A DNA stretch of 10,436 bases from Candidatus Levyibacteriota bacterium (GTDB taxonomy: Bacteria; Patescibacteriota; Microgenomatia; Levybacterales; UBA12049). The notes below the pieces were generated by a model that ran no database searches, was not told where the DNA came from, and saw only the letters and a program-made list of their open reading frames with translations. The position numbers and the translations under genes are program-made. Location of the stretch: the NCBI GenBank assembly GCA_016192645.1, contig JACPTT010000065.1, forward strand, positions 1-10,436. Direction: 5' to 3'. Positions 5,659 through 10,436 of the stretch are shown piece by piece. Every line of letters begins with the position of its first letter. The stretch's first letter is position 1.

Positions 5659-6972
5659 ATGCAGCAGCTTATTATCGAGGCTCAATACCCGCTTATCTTC
5701 CGCAAAGAAGAATCAAAAGCCCTTGGAGAGCATATAAAAAAGCGCCACTCGGTGGTTCTTATTGGGATGAAGCGGGTGGGGATCAGTAATTTTTTGCGAT
5801 TTTTCTTATACCACGGCGGCATCAAAAAAATCTACATCCAAGACGGAAAGCAACATTTTTTTATCCCGGTTGATTTAAATGATTTAGTAGAACGAGAGGT
5901 TTCTTTTTTTTGGACTTTAACTCTCAAGCGCATTGTTGATGAAATTGAAAAATCAGCTCTTCCCCAAGAAGCCAAAAATGGCGTAAAGAGGTTATTTTTA
6001 GATAGCATGAAATCTCAAGATCTTTTTTTGACCATCGACAGCGTTCGCAAAGCCTTAGTTATGCTTTCGGAAGCTGGAGTTGAACCAACATTGTTTTTCA
6101 TCCGCTTTGATAGGATAAAAGATGCCCTAAATCCCGAGTTTTTTGCCAATCTTGAGGGGCTTCGAGACGCCACACACCAAAAACTCGCTTATATTTTTAC
6201 CAGCTTTAGAAGGCTTAATCAGCTTTCACCAACAGTTTTTGGCAAGGCAGCGCTTTCTTTGTTCTCAAACGATTTATATATCAAGCCGGCAAAAAAAGAA
6301 GATGTCGCCACAATTTATAAAGCCTACGAAGATCATTATAAACTTTTACTTGTGCCTTCACTTGAGCAGGGATTGTTTGACATTGTTGATGGCTACGTTC
6401 AATATCTGCAACTTGCTTTAATTGTTCTCCACGAGCAAAAACCGAAATTGGAAAGCAAATCCCAGCTTTTTGACTACTTGGTGCAAGACGAGCGAATAAT
6501 CCTTCAGTCAGAAGAGCTTTGGGAAAGCTTAGATAGTAATGAGCAGGAGGTTCTTAACAAAATAAACCGCGGAGAGGAGATTAATGCCGAAGAAAAAGAA
6601 AAAGCAAGCTATCTTTGGGAGACCGGTTTTATCGCGGAGAGCAATGGTAAAAGAGCAATCTTTAATGCCCTTTTTGATTTTTATGTAAAACAAAAAACGC
6701 AAAGTCAAACAGAGACAAATGGAGTGGAGTTTACGAAGAAGGAAAACCTCCTTTTTATCTTTCTTAAGGATCACCTTAATGAAGTATGTGAGCGTGAGCA
6801 GATTATCGAGGCAGTTTGGCCAGAGGTGGAGGCGCTTGGGGTTTCGGATTGGGCAATTGATCGCCTCGTAGCAAGGGCAAGAAGTAAGCTAAATAAGCAA
6901 GGGAATAAATTTGAGATACAAACAGTTAAAACAAGAGGCTATAAACTGGTGGAAAATCCTCTTCGGGAATAA
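5659..6972 (+). CDS. STAND/AAA-like regulator with degenerate P-loop and OmpR-type winged helix
   Basis: A 437-residue cytoplasmic protein. Residues 32-45 (VVLIGMKRVGISNF) occupy the place of a Walker A loop, but the invariant lysine of GxxxxGK[ST] is isoleucine (I42). A Walker-B-like strand TLFFIRFDR puts D151 in the expected place, followed by LAYIFTSFRRL, which resembles a sensor-1 strand. A helical middle region leads to residues 361-434, a Trans_reg_C-type winged helix: ENLLFIFLKDHLNEVCEREQ, IIEAVWPE, then DRLVARARSKLNKQG and the wing QTVKTRGYKLVE. The layout suggests a transcription factor whose NTPase domain may no longer hydrolyse nucleotide and may act as a switch or oligomerisation module. 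No receiver domain is present. Its ATG is chosen over the upstream TTG because of the promoter. valS starts 23 bp downstream and may be cotranscribed. Confidence 0.78.
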   Translation: MQQLIIEAQYPLIFRKEESKALGEHIKKRHSVVLIGMKRVGISNFLRFFLYHGGIKKIYIQDGKQHFFIPVDLNDLVEREVSFFWTLTLKRIVDEIEKSALPQEAKNGVKRLFLDSMKSQDLFLTIDSVRKALVMLSEAGVEPTLFFIRFDRIKDALNPEFFANLEGLRDATHQKLAYIFTSFRRLNQLSPTVFGKAALSLFSNDLYIKPAKKEDVATIYKAYEDHYKLLLVPSLEQGLFDIVDGYVQYLQLALIVLHEQKPKLESKSQLFDYLVQDERIILQSEELWESLDSNEQEVLNKINRGEEINAEEKEKASYLWETGFIAESNGKRAIFNALFDFYVKQKTQSQTETNGVEFTKKENLLFIFLKDHLNEVCEREQIIEAVWPEVEALGVSDWAIDRLVARARSKLNKQGNKFEIQTVKTRGYKLVENPLRE

Positions 6973-6995
6973 TCCGGTAATTACTCGGGAATTAT

Positions 6996-9206
6996 ATGGA
7001 TAAAGTTTATAATCATAAAGGAGTAGAGGAGAAGCTTTATCAACAATGGGAAAAGGCAGGATATTTTACTCCGAAGATAGACCCTTCGGCAAGCTCAGGG
7101 CAGGAAAGAAAACCCTTTACCATTATTCTTCCGCCTCCCAATGCCAATGCGCCGCTTCATTTTGGCCATGCAATGTATGTAGTTGAGGATATTCTTATTC
7201 GTTATCATCGCATGAAAGGCGACCCAACCTTATGGCTGCCTGGCGCTGATCATGCTGGTTTTGAAACCCAGTTTGTTTTTGAAAAGCAGTTAGAGAAAAA
7301 AGGAAAATCGCGCTTTGACTATGATCGAGCAACACTTTATCAAATGATCTGGGATTATGTCCAAGAAAACAGGAAGGGAATGGAAAATCAGCTGCGCCGG
7401 CTTGGTTTTTCCCTGGATTGGACGCGCACTAAATTTACTCTTGATAAAGATATTGTTCAAATTGTACATAAAACATTCAAAAAAATGTATGATGGCGGTC
7501 TTATTTATCGAGGAGAGCGACTTGTTAATTACTGCACCCATTGCGGAACCAGCTTTTCGGATTTAGAAGTTGTTTATGAGGAGAGGCAAGACCCCTTGTA
7601 TTACATAAAATACGGGCCTTTAGTTCTTGCGACGACACGGCCTGAAACAAAATTTGGCGATACCGGAATTGCAGTTAATCCAAAAGACAAAAGGTATCAA
7701 AAGCTTGTTGGAAAAGAAGTAGAAATTGAAACAGTTTTGGGAAAGGCAATCATACGGGTCGTTGCGGATGATGCGGTTGATCCGGAATTTGGAACAGGCG
7801 TTGTAAAAATTACCCCATCCCATGATTTTAACGATTTTGAAATAGCCCAAAGGCATAATCTTTCCATGAAGCAAGTTATTGGGTTTGACGGAAAAATGAA
7901 TGAGCATGCCGGCAAATTTGCCGGTATGTATGTGGGGCAAGCAAGAAAAGTAATTATTGAAGAAATGCAGCAAAAAGGACTCATTGAAAAAATCGACGAT
8001 AAATACATTCACAGAATTGGCCTTTGCTATAAATGCAAAAATGTTTTAGAACCTTTACCCCTTGAGCAGTGGTTTGTAAGAATGGAGCCCCTGGCAAAAA
8101 GAGCAATTGAGGTTGTTAAGAAAGGAAAAATAAAGTTTTATCCCCAAAGACATGAAAAAACATACCTTAATTTTCTGGAAAATATACGAGATTGGAACAT
8201 CAGTCGTCAGATTGTTTGGGGAATTCGAATTCCGGCTTGGCGTTGTCAAAAATGCAAAAATCAAAAATTAAAAAGCAAAAATACAAATCAAAATGCAAAA
8301 ATAGGAAACAATGAAGAAATGGAACAATCGACTAATAATGGTTGGGTTGTTACTGATGGTACTAAACCAGAGAAGTGTCCCAATTGTGGTTCTGCGCAAC
8401 TCGAGCAGGATGAAGATACATTTGACACTTGGTTTTCATCCGCGCAGTGGCCGTTTGCGACGCTGCAGACCGCAAAGGAAGGAGACTTTGGAACATTTTA
8501 TCCGACAACAGTTTTGGAGACAATGTACGACATTCTCTTATTTTGGGTTGCTCGAATGGTGATGGTGGGTTTGTATGTGACGGGTGAGATTCCATTTCAA
8601 AATGTTGTTTTGCACGGCATGGTCAAAGACCCGTTAGGAAAAAAGATGAGTAAATCCAAGGGAAATGTTGTTGATCCTTTGGAAATTGTTGAGCAATACG
8701 GCGCTGATGCAGTTAGATTTGCGCTTGTTTACGGCACGGCGTTTGGCAATGATCAGTCGCTCTCATACCCAAAGCTTGAGGCGATGAGAAAATTTACCAA
8801 TAAGCTCTGGAATATGGGACGCTTCATTGCGATGAAGCGAATTCAAAATTCAAAATTCAAAATTCAAAATTCAGTACAAGAGATTCTTGAGATTGCAACG
8901 CATAAAAACGATAAAACGATGGTTAAAAGAACACAAAAATTGATCAAGGAGATAACGGAGTATCTTGATGGTTACCAGTTCAACTACGCGGCAGAGCGGC
9001 TTTATGATTTTGTCTGGCACGAATTTGCCGATAAGTACATAGAAGATGTTAAAAAGAGGATTGACGACAATTCATCCTTGATTCTGAATTCATTATTCAT
9101 TATTCTTCTTAAGCTTCTTCATCCCTTCACGCCTTTTGTAACGGAGGAAATTTACCAGCAACTTAAATTTGAGGGTTCGCTGATGATGCAGCCGTGGCCC
9201 AAATAA
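6996..9206 (+). CDS. valS: Valyl-tRNA synthetase
   Basis: Class I synthetase that charges tRNA-Val with valine. The HIGH motif is HFGH at 55-58 within PPPNANAPLHFGHA, and KMSKS is at 550-554. The CP1 editing domain carries TTRPETKFGDT (213-223) and TPSHDFNDFE. Four cysteine pairs suit zinc knuckles: CTHC (180-183), CYKC (344-347), CQKC (417-420) and CPNC (461-464). DTFDTWFSSAQWPF and the anticodon-binding helices (KLLHPFTPFVTEEIYQQL) confirm valine specificity by family resemblance. The protein has 736 residues against about 860-950 in typical bacteria. It ends at QPWPK, right after the anticodon domain, and lacks the C-terminal coiled-coil arm. Four repeat elements are embedded in frame: DPSASSGQE near 29-37, the 420-461 loop, and two in the anticodon domain. 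There is no Shine-Dalgarno. The TPR gene follows after 7 bp. Confidence 0.97.
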   Translation: MDKVYNHKGVEEKLYQQWEKAGYFTPKIDPSASSGQERKPFTIILPPPNANAPLHFGHAMYVVEDILIRYHRMKGDPTLWLPGADHAGFETQFVFEKQLEKKGKSRFDYDRATLYQMIWDYVQENRKGMENQLRRLGFSLDWTRTKFTLDKDIVQIVHKTFKKMYDGGLIYRGERLVNYCTHCGTSFSDLEVVYEERQDPLYYIKYGPLVLATTRPETKFGDTGIAVNPKDKRYQKLVGKEVEIETVLGKAIIRVVADDAVDPEFGTGVVKITPSHDFNDFEIAQRHNLSMKQVIGFDGKMNEHAGKFAGMYVGQARKVIIEEMQQKGLIEKIDDKYIHRIGLCYKCKNVLEPLPLEQWFVRMEPLAKRAIEVVKKGKIKFYPQRHEKTYLNFLENIRDWNISRQIVWGIRIPAWRCQKCKNQKLKSKNTNQNAKIGNNEEMEQSTNNGWVVTDGTKPEKCPNCGSAQLEQDEDTFDTWFSSAQWPFATLQTAKEGDFGTFYPTTVLETMYDILLFWVARMVMVGLYVTGEIPFQNVVLHGMVKDPLGKKMSKSKGNVVDPLEIVEQYGADAVRFALVYGTAFGNDQSLSYPKLEAMRKFTNKLWNMGRFIAMKRIQNSKFKIQNSVQEILEIATHKNDKTMVKRTQKLIKEITEYLDGYQFNYAAERLYDFVWHEFADKYIEDVKKRIDDNSSLILNSLFIILLKLLHPFTPFVTEEIYQQLKFEGSLMMQPWPK
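7082..7100. repeat. CCCTTCGGCAAGCTCAGGG element within valS
   Basis: A short imperfectly palindromic element with CCCT and AGGG ends, encoding PSASSGQ near the N-terminus of ValRS between KIDP and ERKP. Closely similar CCTTCGACAAGCTCAGG sequences are, from memory, common dispersed repeats in Patescibacteria. It is a plausible in-frame insertion in a non-conserved loop. Confidence 0.6.
8255..8303. repeat. Seven-unit heptameric A-rich repeat in the valS zinc-knuckle loop
   Basis: 49 bases divide into seven 7-mers: CAAAAAT, CAAAAAT, TAAAAAG, CAAAAAT, ACAAATC, AAAATGC, AAAAATA. A further CAAAAAT precedes at 8247-8253. The repeat encodes a Lys/Asn/Gln-rich stretch between the zinc-ligand pairs C417/C420 and C461/C464, lengthening the loop. 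Confidence 0.75.
8841..8873. repeat. Heptameric tandem repeat ATTCAAA in valS
   Basis: Four perfect ATTCAAA units followed by a partial ATTCA. Because 7 is not a multiple of 3, each unit is read in a new phase, giving the IQNSKFKIQNS pattern within the anticodon-binding domain of ValRS. Confidence 0.9.
9070..9107. repeat. Heptameric ATTC repeat in valS 3' region
   Basis: ATTC recurs at 9070, 9081, 9088, 9095 and 9102, the last four exactly 7 bp apart. It is similar to the right half of the array at 685-717. It encodes NSSLILNSLFIILL, which replaces an anticodon-domain helix just before the conserved LLHPFTPFVTEE. Confidence 0.75.
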
Positions 9207-9213
9207 CTGCCGT

Positions 9214-9576
9214 ATGGTTAAAAAGAAATTCCCGAGTATTTACCGAAGAATTACCGAAACGAAATTCCTAGTTATTGCGGCCTCTGTTTTAATCGGTGTG
9301 GCAGTTATTATTGTGGGCGCTGATGTAGGGAAGAATATCCAAAAGAAACAAAATATAGAAAAAGAAAGGATTAAAATCGCCAAAGAGATTGAGTATTGGG
9401 AGAAAACTATAGAAAAATATAAAGATTTTAGGGATGCGTATTTTCAGCTTGCGGTTTTAAATTATCGCCTCAAAAATGCAGAAAAAGCAAAAGATTATTT
9501 GAAAAGAGTATTTGAGCTTGATCCGAATTTTGAAGAGGGAAGAAAGTTAGAAAAATTTCTAATTTCTAATTTCTAA
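9214..9576 (+). CDS. Membrane-anchored TPR protein
   Basis: A 120-residue protein. A basic N-terminus (MVKKKFPSIYRRITETK) precedes a single membrane helix at about 18-40 (FLVIAASVLIGVAVIIVGAD). A charged helical stretch rich in Lys, Glu and Ile follows (about 42-68), then one tetratricopeptide-like unit with its partner helix at about 72-112 (AYFQLAVLNYRLKNAEKAKDYLKRVFELDPNFEEG). TPR units bind other proteins, so it is probably a small scaffold at the membrane; the partner is unknown. It starts 7 bp after valS with no ribosome-binding site, consistent with coupled translation in one operon. The last residues, LISNF, and the stop codon come from a heptameric repeat, so the C-terminus may have been altered by that insertion. 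It is convergent with rplY, 7 bp apart. Confidence 0.8.
   Translation: MVKKKFPSIYRRITETKFLVIAASVLIGVAVIIVGADVGKNIQKKQNIEKERIKIAKEIEYWEKTIEKYKDFRDAYFQLAVLNYRLKNAEKAKDYLKRVFELDPNFEEGRKLEKFLISNF
9554..9574. repeat. Heptameric tandem repeat AATTTCT ending the TPR gene
   Basis: Three perfect units of AATTTCT (9554-9560, 9561-9567, 9568-9574). The TAA stop at 9574-9576 begins in the last base of the third unit, so the repeat supplies the final residues of the TPR protein and borders its stop codon. Confidence 0.85.
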
Positions 9577-9583
9577 AGAAGAA

Positions 9584-10336
9584 CTATTGAGGTTTTTCCT
9601 CTTTTGGTGTTTCAGTGGCGGCTGGTTTTTCAGAAGGTGCGGCTTTTGTCTCTGGTTTTACCTCGCCTTCGGCAGGAGGCGCAGCCCCTTCAGCCGGAGT
9701 GACGCCTTCGGCGGGTGCGGCTTCTGCCTTGGCTGCTTCGGCTGCGGCTGCTTCTTGGGCTGCCAACTCTTCTGCTTCTTTGCTGACCAACGCCGCAATC
9801 TTAACAACTACTTGGGCGGGATCTGTTAAGATTTCAACTTCTTCCGGCGCTTTAAGACCACTAACTGTTATTTGTTCGTCAAGAGCTGCTAGCTTCTCAA
9901 CGTTTACTTCTATTTTTTCAGGCAAATCTTCGGGAAGTGCTTCTACCTCAATTTCAGAAAGAGGTTGTAAAACGATTCCGACTTTGTCTATTACTGCCTT
10001 TGCCTCTCCAACAGCAACAACCGGCACCATGGCTTTTATTTTTTCTTTTAAGTTAACCTGATAAAAGTCGGCGTGAAGATATTGGTTGCTGAGAGGTTCA
10101 ATTTGAACATTATGGATAAGAACAGGTTTTACCTCTCCGTTAACCGCAATATCAACAAGCCCTGTTTCTCCAGCCTCTTTAAAAACAGTTTCAAACTCTT
10201 TATCTTTGAGCTGGACCGCCAGGGATTTTATATCCTTGCCGTAGATATTAGCCGGAAGAATTCCTTCGCGTCGCAGTTTCTTTACTTTTTTCCCAAAAAC
10301 ACTTCTTTTCTCAACGGTCAGCTTTGGTCGTTTCAT
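9584..10336 (-). CDS. rplY: 50S ribosomal protein L25 (TL5/Ctc type)
   Basis: Binds 5S rRNA in the large ribosomal subunit. Residues 1-90 form the L25 domain (LTVEKRSVFGKKVKKLRREGILPANIYG; later LIHNVQIEPLSNQYLHADFYQV). Residues 95-185 form the TL5-type beta domain (VPVVAVGEA, LSEIEVEALPEDLPEKIEV, ILTDPAQVVVKI). A tail from about 186 to 250 is very rich in Ala, Glu, Pro and Lys, with PAEG-type repeats (PAEGVTPAEGAAPPAEGE), and is probably unstructured. The length of 250 exceeds the usual 200-220 of CTC-type proteins because of this tail. The tail is GC-richer than the rest of the window, following its Ala/Pro codons. A promoter with a -10 box 9 bp before the ATG predicts a nearly leaderless mRNA. 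It is convergent with the TPR gene. Confidence 0.95.
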   Translation of the reverse strand: MKRPKLTVEKRSVFGKKVKKLRREGILPANIYGKDIKSLAVQLKDKEFETVFKEAGETGLVDIAVNGEVKPVLIHNVQIEPLSNQYLHADFYQVNLKEKIKAMVPVVAVGEAKAVIDKVGIVLQPLSEIEVEALPEDLPEKIEVNVEKLAALDEQITVSGLKAPEEVEILTDPAQVVVKIAALVSKEAEELAAQEAAAAEAAKAEAAPAEGVTPAEGAAPPAEGEVKPETKAAPSEKPAATETPKEEKPQ

Positions 10337-10345
10337 TAAGTTTAT

Positions 10346-10374
10346 ATTCTACCTTAAATACAGAAGGATTACAA
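10346..10374 (-). promoter_or_regulatory. Promoter for rplY, predicting a nearly leaderless mRNA
   Basis: On the minus strand: TTGTAA (10369-10374), an exact 17-bp spacer, and TAGAAT (10346-10351). Nine bases separate the -10 box from the ATG at 10334-10336, leaving a leader of about 2-3 bases. No Shine-Dalgarno is possible in that space. Confidence 0.65.
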
Positions 10375-10383
10375 GAAGTGCTA

Positions 10384-10429
10384 TATCCAAAATACTTCAA
10401 TTTACAACTTTTAATAAATATTTTGGATA
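10384..10429. repeat. 11-bp perfect inverted repeat upstream of rplY
   Basis: TATCCAAAATA (10384-10394) and its reverse complement TATTTTGGATA (10419-10429) are separated by 24 AT-rich bases. The nearer arm is 10 bp upstream of the rplY -35 box. It could be an operator, an AT-rich stem, or one end of an element that continues beyond the window. Confidence 0.6.
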
Positions 10430-10436
10430 CATAATC

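Noticed and set aside
8841..8874. CRISPR array
   Set aside because: The repeats are 7 bp, contiguous and without spacers, and lie within valS.
9615..10061. 148-codon Ala/Ser-rich plus-strand ORF
   Set aside because: It is the antisense shadow of the rplY tail and beta domain; the L25 motifs on the minus strand are clear.

Overview
The window looks like a fragment of a Patescibacteria (Candidate Phyla Radiation) genome, most likely of the Microgenomates type. The reasons are the AT-rich composition, a large DUF4012 protein, a shortened valyl-tRNA synthetase, almost no Shine-Dalgarno sequences, and small palindromes and 7-bp tandem repeats lying inside open genes. All confident genes end in TAA and none contains an in-frame TGA. 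That argues against the TGA=Gly code of Absconditabacteria/Gracilibacteria. The lineage is an inference from gene content, not a measured placement.

Layout. Positions 1-832 hold the 3' part of an O-antigen-ligase-like (Wzy_C) membrane protein gene, broken by a small internal deletion near 486-491. A short ribonuclease HI gene (938-1351) follows. Next is an 839-residue DUF4012 protein (1371-3890) with an N-terminal domain resembling a worn-down nucleotide-sugar epimerase. A 93-codon hypothetical gene lies convergently on the minus strand (3907-4188). A structured intergenic region (4189-4351) leads into a secreted protein with two fibronectin-III-like domains and a coiled coil (4352-5278). Between 5279 and 5607 there is no intact gene, but the minus strand carries the decayed start of a helix-turn-helix transposase. 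A regulator-like protein with a degenerate P-loop and a C-terminal OmpR-type winged helix (5659-6972) precedes valS (6996-9206) and a membrane-anchored TPR protein (9214-9576). Ribosomal protein L25 (rplY, 9584-10336) is convergent on the minus strand.

Two themes run across the window. First, four genes have a -35/-10 pair with exactly 17-bp spacing whose -10 box ends only 7-11 bp before the ATG, so their mRNAs should be leaderless or nearly so. In two of them the in-frame TTG codon that would lengthen the gene is the -35 box itself. Second, heptameric tandem repeats (AGAATCA, ATTCAAA, CAAAAAT and AATTTCT types) and short GC-rich palindromes sit inside coding sequences without breaking the frame. 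One of them lies in the zinc-knuckle loop of valyl-tRNA synthetase.

How the genes work together: the Wzy-like remnant, the DUF4012 protein and the fibronectin-III protein point to a cell-envelope neighbourhood. The valS-TPR pair and rplY are translation housekeeping. The regulator has no obvious target here other than its own short upstream region and, by position, the valS operon.
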